Below are positions 53,801-62,949 of a stretch of 64,000 nucleotides of DNA, one piece after another. The position numbers were made by a program, and so were the translations under genes. The stretch lies in contig NC_064766.1 in assembly GCF_011397635.1 (NCBI RefSeq), forward strand, positions 42,253,110-42,317,109, in the 5' to 3' direction. The notes beneath the pieces were generated by a model that was not told where the DNA came from, ran no database searches, and worked only from the letters and a program-made list of their open reading frames with translations. The stretch is from Epinephelus fuscoguttatus (Eukaryota > Chordata > Actinopteri > Perciformes > Serranidae). Numbering within the stretch: the first letter of the stretch is position 1; every line of letters starts with the position of its first letter.

Positions 53801-56800
53801 CAGACAAAATTGTGTACGACATGATGATGATGATGATGTTTGGTTACCATGCCGATCTCCCTGCTGACTCCGTCTCCATATCTGATGTTGGAACTCGCCA
53901 TCTGACAGAAACACACAGCACGTCACTGATCTGATCCGAGGACCAGGGTAAATACATCACAAACATTTTTTAAGTTTTAATTCCGCGAGTTAAAAACTAC
54001 GATGTAACACTGATCACTGGGTCTCAACCAGTCGGTTCATCTTGATTTTGGTAGCAGCACACCTGTTAACTGGAAACTAACTGGTTCATCTTAAAAGGAA
54101 AAAATGTTAATGAGGTGAAACACAAAGAAACTTCTTCTCTGAGTGCGGCGCTCACTGACTCAGTGAACTGTTAGGCCACATTTCAAACATCTGTTCAGAG
54201 GAGACGTTTTAATGTTCTGTGATGGAAATGTCTTTATTTTACTTTACGGTGGCTTTGCTGTTTGTCTCCACAGTGAAAGTTGTGGATGGTCCCAACAGCA
54301 GCGTTCCTTAGTGTCCCCATGTTTGGTCCCCCCTCTGTTGGGGTACCTAGCACACAGATCTGGTACTAAAAGGTGGAGCTAGAAACCCTGCAGTCTGATT
54401 GGTCAGTAGAGGACGCTCACTCTGGTTTTATGTAACCTCTGTTCATACATCAGTAAACTACAACTATAAAATGAAAGAGAAAAAATAACTTGATTCACTG
54501 GGCCGACTGCCGGCAACTTTTAAGGTGGAACGTTAACTTGTAATGTTACTCAATGCATGAGCTGATGACGTGAATCCATCAGCACACCTTAAATTTCACT
54601 GTGACAACTTTGACCATCACTTTAGTTTTTATATGACACACACTTTTAGTAATGACTTTAAAAATATAGATTCATTTGGAGCGGATTATGTGAAGGTCAT
54701 ATATTCTAATCCTCACTTCCTGTGGGCTACAGCAACACTAAACCCCTGAGCTTGCCTGAGAAGGACTAAATGCACAAAGCTGCTATTTTGAAATATCCCA
54801 TGGAGAGAGACTCTCACTGCAGCCTGTTCTATTTTGTTGTGAAAATGTGGGCGTGCAGCCTCGTTCTGTGGACGATAAACCAGGTGCAGACTTCCATCTG
54901 TGTCACCGCTGATGAGGAAATACAGCGAGTGCTGGACGGAGCAGTGAGTGACAACAACCCCGCCCACATTTAAGAGGACTGTCTGAACACACCGAGGGTC
55001 TAGGTACCATGTCTGAAGGCTTACTGCTGGTTCCAAAGGTGCTGGACTGAAAGAGCTTTATTTGTCAGAGTGTGTGGTCACACCAGGCTCACATCAGAGA
55101 CCAGGCCTTTAATTGGGACCTTTTAACAGAAGTTCTACAGTAGACTGTTTAACTCCGTCATGAAGCCGGAATGTTTGAAATATAATAAAGTTTAAAATAT
55201 TGATTCCATTTAAAGTTTACATTATTTTTATTTTTCACTAAATTCTCAGAAAACCTTCAGACACCAGACGACTCCATCGTTCTGACATCTGAGACACTGA
55301 CAAATAAAATATATATGAAATATTAATGAGCTGAATGTTTGATCTGTGCTGTGACTTCACTGCTGCCAACGAGTTTCTATGAACCATTTGTTGAGTTACC
55401 TCGAAGGCATAGTCAGTCTTACGGACAGTGCAGGTCGCAGCTCCGGCACCTGCAGGAGAATAATAACAATAATTATATAACCAGCAGATTATTGATGGAC
55501 GGATAGAAGATATCAGTTACTGATCCAGATCAATCAGAATCTGGGTTTTGATGATTGAAACATGTGGTGATCAATATCAGTTTAGAGAAACAAAACTGCC
55601 TCTGTGTTGTCCTGAGTAAAGGTTTTCAGTCAGTCAATCAATAACACTGGTCGATCAGCAGAAGTTACTTATTGATAAACCCACCGTGTGTGTGTGTGTG
55701 TGTGTGTGTTACCTTGGTGGAAGGTGTTGGAGTGAGCAGGACATCTGCACCTGTTCACACAGAGCAGAACTCCAGTCAAACCTCTGCACAGTTCATCGTT
55801 CTAACCCACCGTCAGTACGTCGTCTCTGAATGAAGGGAACCTTTAAAACTTCATCCTCAAACTGACGACATTCTGTCAGTGAATAAACTCTGACAACCAT
55901 CGTCTCTGCTCAGCGTCTGATGGTTGTTGTTCTACACAGATGGTTTCAATTTAATCTTTGATGTTAAACACAAGATGAAAAACTAAAGACACACCTGAGG
56001 CAGCCGCCTTCACCTTAAAGGGATAGTGCACCCAAAAATGTAAATTCAGCCATTATCTACTCACCCATATGCCGAGGGAGGCTCAGGTGAAGTTTTAGAG
56101 TCCTCACATCACTTGCAGAGATCCAAGGGGAGAGGAGGTAGCAACACAACTCCACCTAATGGAGGCTGACAGCGCCCCAGATTCAAACGTCCAAAAACAC
56201 ATCATTGAAACCACAAAATATCTCCATACTGCTCGTCCGTAGTGATCCAAGTGTCCTGAAGCCCCGACATAAAAAGACGGCTACAGTGAGGCTAAAAACA
56301 GAGTTCAAATGAGGTTTTTCCAAACAACTTTTTATGTCGGGGCTTCAGGACACTTGGATCACTACGGACGAGCAGTATGGAGATATTTTGTGGTTTCAAT
56401 GATGTGTTTTTGGACGTTTGAATCTGGGGCGCCGTCAGCCTCCATTAGGTGGAGTTGTGTTGCTACCTCCTCTCCCCTTGGATCTCTGCAAGTGATGTGA
56501 GGACTCTAAAACTTCACCTGAGCCTCCCTCGGCATATGGGTGAGTAGATAATGGCTGAATTTTCAGTTTTGGGTGCACTATCCCTTTAATGCCAGTTAGA
56601 TTTAGACTTTTTAAGAGTTTCTTAACATCACTTAGAATGAAATTTAAAACCAATTTTACAATGAGCAAAACTGAACAGCAACTAGAATCACCATCAAAAC
56701 ATGATGATGTCACAGTCAAGCTGACCTTTGACCTTTTGACCTTCATTATTTTATCCTGTTAGACATTTGTGTCAAGTTTGGTCAGAATTAGTGAATGAAT

Positions 56801-58352
56801 TCTTCAGTTATGGACAAAAACATGTTCTGTGAGGTCACACTGACCTTTGATCTTTGACTGCCAAATTCTAATCAGTTTATTCTTCAGTCCAGGTGGATGT
56901 TTGTGCCAAATTTGATAAAATTACCTTTAGGTGTTTTTGATATATCGTGGTCATTAGAACAAGACAAATGTAAGGTCACAGTGACTGGTCACACAGAGCA
57001 TGCTCAGAGCACACCTTTGACCTTTGACCAGTGAAAACCAATCAGTTCATTGTTGAGTCCAAGTAAATGTTTGTGCCAAATTCGAGGAAACTCCTTCAGG
57101 GGATACTGCCTTAATGAGAATGAGACCGATGAAACTGTCAAAGGTCAAAGTGACTTTTGATTTTCGACCAGCAAATTCTAATCAGCTCATTCTTCAGTCC
57201 AAGTGGACGTTTGTGCCAAATTTGAAGAAAAGCTCTCAAGGTATCATGTTCATGAGAACGAGAAAGACAAGGTCACAGTGACCTTTGACCTATGACCACC
57301 AAATTCTAATCACTTCATCGTTGAAATGCCCTGAAGGCGTTCCTGAGACATCTTGTTCACAAGGATGGGACGGACAGACGAACAACCCCAAAACATGACC
57401 GCAGCGGCTGCAGCTATCAGGCTCCTCCTCCAGGACCAGGTTCTGTCTGGGTCAGTCTGATCTGGACTAGATTCACTGACACGGTCAGAAACTGTTTTAA
57501 TATCAAGTGATAACTTAAAGTTAATTATCTCACAGATTTTCATGTTAAGTCACCATCCAACACTAAAGGAGGTCACGCAGAGGTCACGCAGAGGTCACGA
57601 AGAGGTCACGCAGAGGTCACTGAGTCTCTGATCAAAGTCTCTGTGACGTCTGATACAAATAAATTCACAGCCTGGTTTCAGCTCAGCCGACACTGATCAG
57701 GTCCTGTCTGCTGTTACTGAGGCAGAGACCTGACACATGTTCAGGTCAGGAGACTAGGAGACTTTGTAGAGACCTGACACATGTTCAGGTCAGGAGACTA
57801 GGAGACTTTGTAGAGACCTGACACATGTTCAGGTCAGGAGACTAGGAAACTTTGTAGAGACCTGACACATGTTCAGGTCAGGAGACTAGGAGACTTTATA
57901 GAGACCTGACACATGTTCAGGTCAGGAGACTAGGAAACTTTGTAGAGACCTGACACATGTTCAGGTCAGGAGACTAGGAGACTTTGTAAAGACCTGTTTA
58001 AAAGCAGAAATGAAGTTTTACAGAGAGCCAGACTTTGAGCCGAATCATCAGAGACTCGGACCTGATGTAGAAACTGACCTGATCTGAACTCTGATCCGAG
58101 CGGAACCGGAGCTTTAACCTGAAGACATTTTAAAACAGCAGATTTCTGAACGGAGTCTGGCGCCACCTTCTCCCCTCCACACAGAAAAAGAACACATGGG
58201 AGCTTCTGCAGGCTGTTACGTCACCGCGGGTTGTTTACGTGTGTTTTCAGGTGACCTCAGGTTTGAATCTCAGGTGTCAGGTGTGTGCGTCAAACTTACG
58301 CCGCGCGCTCGAGCTGTCTGAGCAGGTGAACGACCCGGTCCCGTCCCGCCAT
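42799..58352 (-). CDS. adhfe1: adhfe1, hydroxyacid-oxoacid transhydrogenase (iron-type alcohol dehydrogenase), complete, 466 aa
   Basis: ADHFE1 couples oxidation of 4-hydroxybutyrate to succinate semialdehyde with reduction of 2-oxoglutarate to 2-hydroxyglutarate, in mitochondria. Fourteen coding exons: 58300-58352, 55713-55750, 55400-55449, 53848-53901, 53186-53340, 50649-50845, 49209-49286, 48942-49047, 48187-48339, 47581-47679, 45179-45257, 44272-44368, 43467-43624 and 42799-42882. They total 1401 nt, 466 codons plus stop, with every junction in phase; the human protein is about the same length. The start [20 protein letters not shown] fits a short basic mitochondrial presequence. [17 protein letters not shown] is the NAD-binding GGGS motif. 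The group III metal ligands are visible in FDVLCHALESY (Asp, His), HLCHGMSYPI (His) and HPLVPHGLSVV (His). The C-terminus is LFAASMKLY. Introns hold several transposons. Gene identity is certain. Confidence 0.97.
44374..44430 (-). repeat. (CA)n microsatellite directly upstream of an adhfe1 acceptor
   Basis: On the gene strand this is (TG)28 or so, ending five nucleotides before the acceptor AG of exon 44272-44368. The Cys/Val ORFs over it are artefacts. Confidence 0.95.
45512..45712 (+). mobile_element. tRNA-derived SINE with polyA-like tail
   Basis: The head GGGGCGTCGGTGGCTTAGTG has a good A-box, and GGGTTCGACTCC is a good B-box. The body CCCTTTGCTGCATGTCACTC and the tail AAATAAAGGCTAGAAATGCC run into a run of A. 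The same family as 11730-11893 but better preserved. It is too long and poorly paired to be a functional tRNA. It is in an adhfe1 intron. Confidence 0.85.
45866..47532 (+). mobile_element. TTAA-bounded DNA transposon remnant, 1.67 kb
   Basis: The left end TTAAAAGGAGCAATAAGCGA and the right end, read inverted, TTTAAAGGGGCAATATGCGA form about 20-bp TIRs. The interior has a TATAAAAGG box near 46081 and a short coding remnant at about 46130-46333, and then GC-rich sequence with GCTAAC clusters. No transposase is visible. It lies in the adhfe1 intron between exons 45179 and 47581 and ends only about 50 bp from the latter exon. Confidence 0.65.
46130..46333 (+). pseudogene. Transposon ORF remnant with one nonsense codon
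   Basis: One frame reads [31 protein letters not shown], a TGA stop, then [18 protein letters not shown]. This matches a short basic N-terminal module of transposon proteins repeated in fish genomes (family name not certain). The stop is where Arg (CGA) would be expected, as from a CpG C-to-T change. It is followed by a possible donor (CAGGTAC). Confidence 0.5.
49290..50640. other. adhfe1 intron, AT-rich, nothing recognised
   Basis: Very AT-rich intron DNA with weak similarity between its own segments (for example AATAATCTG...TTATTCAG phrases near 49900, 50170 and 50400). That suggests an old local duplication, but no gene or TE ends can be supported. Confidence 0.4.
50851..50883 (-). repeat. 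(CAGA)n microsatellite at an adhfe1 acceptor
   Basis: On the gene strand this reads (TCTG)n and forms the pyrimidine-rich tract immediately before TTACAG and exon 50649-50845. Confidence 0.9.
50900..53185. other. adhfe1 intron, no gene recognised
   Basis: Contains AT-rich DNA to about 51550. A CpG-richer stretch at 51900-52720 may be a decayed transposon; the ORFs 52113-52340 (minus), 52419-52604 and 52520-52702 lack known domains. No terminal repeats were confirmed. Confidence 0.4.
54237..55040. mobile_element. Dispersed repeat, third copy of the 9-kb/26-kb family
   Basis: 54490-55010 is almost identical to 8510-9015, and 54260-54700 matches 26560-27000 in reverse complement, including GATGGTCCCAACAGCAGCGT. 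This copy lacks the palindrome found in the other two. It is in an adhfe1 intron. The minus ORF 54713-55036 is shared with the 8.7-kb copy only because the repeats are recent. Confidence 0.8.
56015..56589. mobile_element. Foldback MITE with near-perfect 262-bp arms and TTAA ends
   Basis: The left arm 56015-56276 begins TTAAAGGGATAGTGCACCCA. The right arm 56328-56589 is its inverse, ending GGGTGCACTATCCCTTTAA, with a 51-bp spacer. Differences are few. The terminal AAAGGGATAGT(G/T)CACCCAAA is a signature of abundant fish MITEs. It is in adhfe1 intron 1. Confidence 0.85.
56715..57345. repeat. Diverged tandem repeat (about 110-130 bp units) rich in TGACCTTTGACCT
   Basis: About five units each contain GACCTTTGACC, CAAATTCTAATCAG and TTTGTGCCAAATTTGA phrases. 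The final unit ends near GGACGGACAGACGAAC. This is a known-looking dispersed fish repeat. The hexamer pairs at 56722-56734, 57018-57030 and 57279-57291 are direct repeats with one-base spacing (DR1) on the minus strand; 56841-56853 has one mismatch. It is in adhfe1 intron 1. Confidence 0.7.
57572..57620. repeat. (GAGGTCACGCA)n short tandem repeat
   Basis: Four to five 11-bp units of AGAGGTCACGC, each with one AGGTCA half-site, lie next to the preceding repeat. Confidence 0.8.
57728..57990. repeat. 44-bp tandem repeat, about six copies
   Basis: The unit begins GAGACCTGACACATGTTCAG and goes on GTCAGGAGACTAGGAGACTT then TGTA. Few variants occur (GGAGAC/GGAAAC; TTGTA/TTATA). It is in adhfe1 intron 1, about 350 bp inside the start codon. 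Confidence 0.9.
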
Positions 58353-58410
58353 CTCTGTAGAGTCGATGTGAAATGATCCGCACGAGCTGCTCACCGAAAT
58401 CAAAATACTG

Positions 58411-58418
58411 TGACGTCA
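58411..58418. promoter_or_regulatory. cAMP response element in adhfe1 promoter
   Basis: A perfect palindromic TGACGTCA lies 59 bp upstream of the adhfe1 start codon. A CGGAAGT (ETS-type) core on the minus strand follows at about 58443. Both are seen directly; occupancy by CREB/ATF or ETS factors is inferred. Confidence 0.5.
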
Positions 58419-58499
58419 AGTTAACGACAGGACACGACTCAGTACTTCCGCCTCCGCATTTCAGAATAAAAGTCATGTGTCTCATATTAAAATGTCACT

Positions 58500-61400
58500 A
58501 AGGGATTTTAATTAGATTTTAAGGTTGTGGTTAATGGATGAATGATTTTTATTAAAAAATATTGATGAGGGGTTTAAAAGGACAGAATTCTCATCATTAA
58601 TCAAAAATCATACACACAGACTTATTCTCTGGAAACAGGATCAACCTGATAAAGTGGGACACGCAGACCTCCTGTCTGTCTCTGTGAGCTGAAACCATTT
58701 CCCTCAGTGGAAACAAAGCTTTGATTTACTTTAATTTCACAGATAAGAAACAATAAATTGTGAAGACAATAAAGCCTCCACACACTGTGTGTGATTTATC
58801 CTGGCTGAAATATGAGCAGAGCAAATCTCTGCTAGCTGCTAGGCTAGTGTGTGTTCAGTGTGTGTTTTGAATAAACTAAACTTTACAGCACTTCACAGAA
58901 ACTCTGCCGCCCTCTAGTGTTTAGGAGGTGTAACTGCAGAGTGACACAGACACACCACCACACATATAAATTCTGCTTAAGCGTCATCGTTTATATCTTG
59001 ACATGTGACGTGTATACCTCCACTCTGAAAAATCAACACCGAGCCCATCAGAAGAACATATGTAATCTAAAAAAAAAAATAAAATAAAATCTGTGGCTAT
59101 GACATCACTTCCGGGGGTGTGACACACCTTATTCTGTTTTTATCAAACATTAGTAGAACATACAAGAACACACAACATCTCACAGAGGTCGTTCCTTTCT
59201 TAAACATACAGAGTCAAATAATTGTCCACCTCGATGAAACAAAACAAGAATAAAGAAAGTAACATCGACTCAGGGAGGAAGTTAAATATAATTAAATAAG
59301 AAGACACACCATGTTCAACAGCCGCGTCAGTACATGGTGTCAGTCATGTTTATGTGAGTCACACATGCATGAAAAGGTCCGCCATCTTGAACAGCTACCT
59401 ACGGCTACACCTCCTGGACAAACTCAACACTCACTGACTCAATGTTGAGAACACAGAATAATAACTTTTGACTGCACGACTGAAGGTTTGTTAAATAAAA
59501 CCAGTCCAACAAGTCACCACGTAGCCAAGTTTACAAGTCACATCTTAACATCTGTATTTATAAAAACACAATGACGTCACAATGTTCCGGGGCTTCGTAC
59601 GGTCAGTTAGAGAAAACAAATCTTTGCTCTGCAGCCTCTGACTCACTGCAGCGTTCAACACCATCAAAAGAACGACTGAAACTGAAACAGCTGCAGGTGT
59701 GACTGACTGTCTGTGTGCTGAGGAAGACTTCTGTCCATGGAGATGAAGGCCACAGCAGCCATTTTGAACAGTAATATTATGGGATATTTTAATGATATAA
59801 ATACTGTTGAGCAGGTTTCTGTCCTGTCTTACGTGTAAACATGAAATAACTTGAATGAACCAGCAGAGGTCTGTGGGTGGAGGAAGAGCACGGGACACCT
59901 TCTCTCTGTGTCACATGATCCACTTTAATGTCTGAAAAAGAACGTAGGACAACTGAACATCAACAACGACAGTGGCATCGCACCTCTTATATACATCACT
60001 CTGACAAACTTAACCATAACTCTCATTAACCTGCACGTACGGTGTGCGATATTAAACAGTTCCAAATTTAACAAAAAGAGCAAATTAAAATATGTAAACA
60101 ATGTACTGTACTGGATCCGTCCTCAGGATAATAAATCGTATCTGACATTCTTCCCTCTCTTCAGATGAAATGTCCTCATTTCAAAGTTTATGAAAAATAA
60201 ATCTTGTCTTATTCTAATAAAAAGTCCATATGAACTCTGCCATTTCAGACGGCCATTTTTATCAGTTTGACGAAGGGACGCAGAGACAAGGTCGTTTTCT
60301 ACCAAGCCGGGGAAGTTTTAGGCAAAGACACACTCAGGCTGCTGCACAAAAAAGGAGTGAGTTAAACACACACACAAAAATAATAAAATAATTTGATTTG
60401 TCAATAAACACAAAATTTCATGAGTTTGAATGTTTCATAAACTGATGACCTTCAGAAATAAATCAGATGTGTTCAAACAGCAAAATATAAGTTTCAGAGA
60501 TCTGAAAAAGAGACTGTGTTCATCCAGTCCAGGTCAGACTGGTCAGACTGGTCAGACTGGTCAGAATGTGGTGGTTCAGGTTCAGATCTGATCGGATGCG
60601 GTCTCTGTCGGAGAATTAAAGACAAATGACATGTTTAGTTATTCAGAGTGTGTACAGGAAGTTCATTAGCACAAACTAAATGAAGCTGCTTGGTTTTTCA
60701 AATTAAAAGTCAGCTGAAGAGTCAGGTTACAGACGGAGGATGATGTGTAAACACTGAGAGGTCAAAGGTCACAGCAGAGACACAGAACACACCTCAGAGC
60801 TGCAGCGTGGCGACACATCGACCTTTAAACAAACCTGCGACTGTCCACACGCCTCAGCCTTTTATTCAGTTCTGTTTATTTCTGCGTCCGAGGGAAGTCA
60901 ACGAGTCGACTTCGGTTTATAAAACACTTTGATCAGACTGACGTTATTTTCACTTTGCTCTTTCCTTTCGTTTCTTTTGCTCACATCTATTTATGGAGAC
61001 TGTTTCAAATCAATCGACGAGTCAAGAGTTCAGTCAGAAACAGTTTAGAGTCAAAGTTGTGATATTTTCAGACTGTCAGTCAGCTCGTCTTCATGTCTCA
61101 CCATGTCCAAAACAACAGAATAAATTAAATCATGACTTTTTTAATCTCATAATGAGATGCTGATTCACTTAATTGATTATTGATTTAATTAATGTGGATT
61201 TAAGGGCTGATGAACAAGAAGTAGATTTATTGCATTTTAAATGAAAGGAGTGGTCCTACATACATACCAACAGTACCTCGGCTCACGAGACGTCGTGAAG
61301 CTGACCTATCACAGATCAGGTTTTTATGGAACGCTGCGGTTCAGTTTGACATCTGACGTAAAACATGTTTAAACATTCAGAAACAAATGAGACCGTACGA

Positions 61401-61600
61401 CTGATTTATGATGTCAGAGATCAGATCATCTGCATCAGGTGGTGAACAGAGGACTCAGCTCATTCTCACTCCCAACTTCTCAAATACCACCACATCCTCA
61501 GTGACCTCCTTCAGACACCGGCACACAGAGCAGCAGCTATCCTGACGCTGCCGGCAACAGCCAAACTCATCAAATACTGCTGCTTTGTCAGCGGGTGTTG
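58500..61600. other. Intergenic stretch upstream of adhfe1, no gene recognised
   Basis: No coding exon or TE with clear ends is seen. The minus ORFs at 59545-59898 and 60123-60305 lack known domains. A four-fold GGTCAGACT repeat lies at about 60532-60565. The single-exon gene rrs1, which I recall beside ADHFE1 in human, is not found here as an ORF. Confidence 0.4.
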
Positions 61601-61615
61601 GAGTCAGACACTGAC

Positions 61616-61953
61616 GGACTCACCTGATGTCACTGATGGTCTCACCTGATGTCACTGACGGACTCACCTGATGTCACTGACGGACTCACCTGATGTCACT
61701 GACGGTCTCACCTGATGTCACTGACGGACTCACCTGATGTCACTGACGGACTCACCTGATGTCACTGATGGTCTCACCTGATGTCACTGACGGACTCACC
61801 TGATGTCACTGACGGTCTCACCTGATATCACTGACGGACTCACCTGATGTCACTGATGGTCTCACCTGATGTCACTGACGGACTCACCTGATGTCACTGA
61901 TGGTCTCACCTGATGTCACTGACGGACTCACCTGATGTCACTGACGGTCTCAT
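61616..61953. repeat. 22-bp tandem repeat, about 15 copies
   Basis: The unit is CACTGACGGACTCACCTGAT followed by GT, alternating with a variant that has CACTGATGGTCTCACCTGAT. Each unit contains CACCTG and TGATGTCA. Confidence 0.95.
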
Positions 61954-62400
61954 TTAAACACAAAGGGTGGTGGATGATTTCTTCACATTTATGCATCCAC
62001 AATTTACCATAATAGAACAGGAGGGTACTTTCTTTGTCTGGTGGTTTTGGAGGGAAGGAGAGGGAGGAGGGGCTGAGGTTCGAGGCGGGCTTATATCACC
62101 TCAGGAGGTGGGCGGTTCCAACAGGGTGGAGTCGAGTCTCTTGTGATTTTTAACAATGATGTCAGCAGGTGAGAGGTTTTGACCATGATACAGCTGACGG
62201 TGATGTCACGCTCCTCTCTTCTTCTGTGGTGGTGAATTTTGGGACGTTACAAGTCAGAGTTGGACGGACAGCAGCGGAGACACCTTCAGAGTCACAGACC
62301 TATGAACTTCCTACTGAGTGTCACAGTGTTTCCTCTCTCTGCTGGAGATGAAGGTCAAAGAGTCCGTCTGCAGTCGAGCTGAGAAAGGTCACTTCATCTT

Positions 62401-62401
62401 C

Positions 62402-62433
<32 letters not shown>

Positions 62434-62562
62434 GGAAGTCACCTGCCTGCTTCCAGCAAAGAGGAAGTCAGCTCCCGTCTGCAGTGTGACATCATCAGAG
62501 AAAGTTTGAATATGCGCCAATGACGTGTGTCGATGATGATGATGATCATCATCATCATCATC
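62401..62562. repeat. (ATC)n and (GAT)n/(ATC)n trinucleotide runs
   Basis: A run of CATCATCATC lies at 62403-62432. A second, self-complementary run (GATGATGATGATCATCATCA) at 62532-62560 can form a hairpin. Both lie just upstream of the inferred promoter. Confidence 0.85.
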
Positions 62563-62616
62563 AGTCCCATTCACATGGAGGCGTGCAGAGCTCCTCCCCC
62601 CCGACGCTCTCACTGA

Positions 62617-62623
62617 TATAAAA
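62617..62623 (+). promoter_or_regulatory. TATA box of a downstream plus-strand gene
   Basis: TATAAAA lies about 30 bp upstream of a plausible start near 62647 and about 290 bp before a strong donor (62914). A CRE-like TGACGTGT is at 62521-62528. Together they suggest a regulated, TATA-driven promoter. Confidence 0.45.
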
Positions 62624-62646
62624 TGTAGAAACAGTTCCAGTGTTTC

Positions 62647-62913
62647 AGTTTGACTGAAGAGACGCAACAGAGCTGAGGTGGATGAAGACAGACAGACAGT
62701 CAGACAGACAGACAGACAGATAGTCAGACAGATAGTCAGACAGATAGTCAGACAGACAGACAGACAGATAGTCAGACAGATAGTCAGACAGACAGACAGA
62801 CAGATAGTCAGACAGATAGTCAGACAGACAGACAGACACACAGACACACAGACAGACAGAGACACACAGACAGACAGAGGGACAGAAGGACAGCAGCTCT
62901 GCAGAACGACCAG
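62647..62913 (+). other. Probable non-coding first exon of a gene continuing beyond the window (crh?)
   Basis: The interval ends with CGACCAG|GTAAGTG, a near-consensus donor, and has a TATA box at the right distance upstream. It contains a CAGACAGATAGT-type tandem repeat and no convincing ORF, so it would be 5'UTR. In human, CRH lies next on this side of ADHFE1 (recalled) and has a TATA promoter with a CRE and a non-coding first exon; orientation here would also agree. The coding exon is not in the window, so the identity is inference only. Confidence 0.35.
62692..62880. repeat. CAGACAGATAGT-type tandem repeat
   Basis: CAGA tetranucleotides are interrupted by regularly spaced TAGT, giving a 12-bp periodicity with open frames on both strands (minus SVCLSDYLSDYL; plus RQIVRQTD). 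These are artefacts. Confidence 0.9.
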
Positions 62914-62949
62914 GTAAGTGAATACTTTATAATCTCAGTTTAAAACTGT

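Noticed and set aside
59545..59898. 117-codon minus ORF as a gene upstream of adhfe1
   Set aside because: No domain, no splice or codon signal; composition is that of surrounding non-coding DNA.
62389..62917. 158-codon minus ORF and 79-codon plus ORF (CLSVCLT / RQIVRQ repeats)
   Set aside because: Frames of CAGACAGATAGT and ATC repeats.
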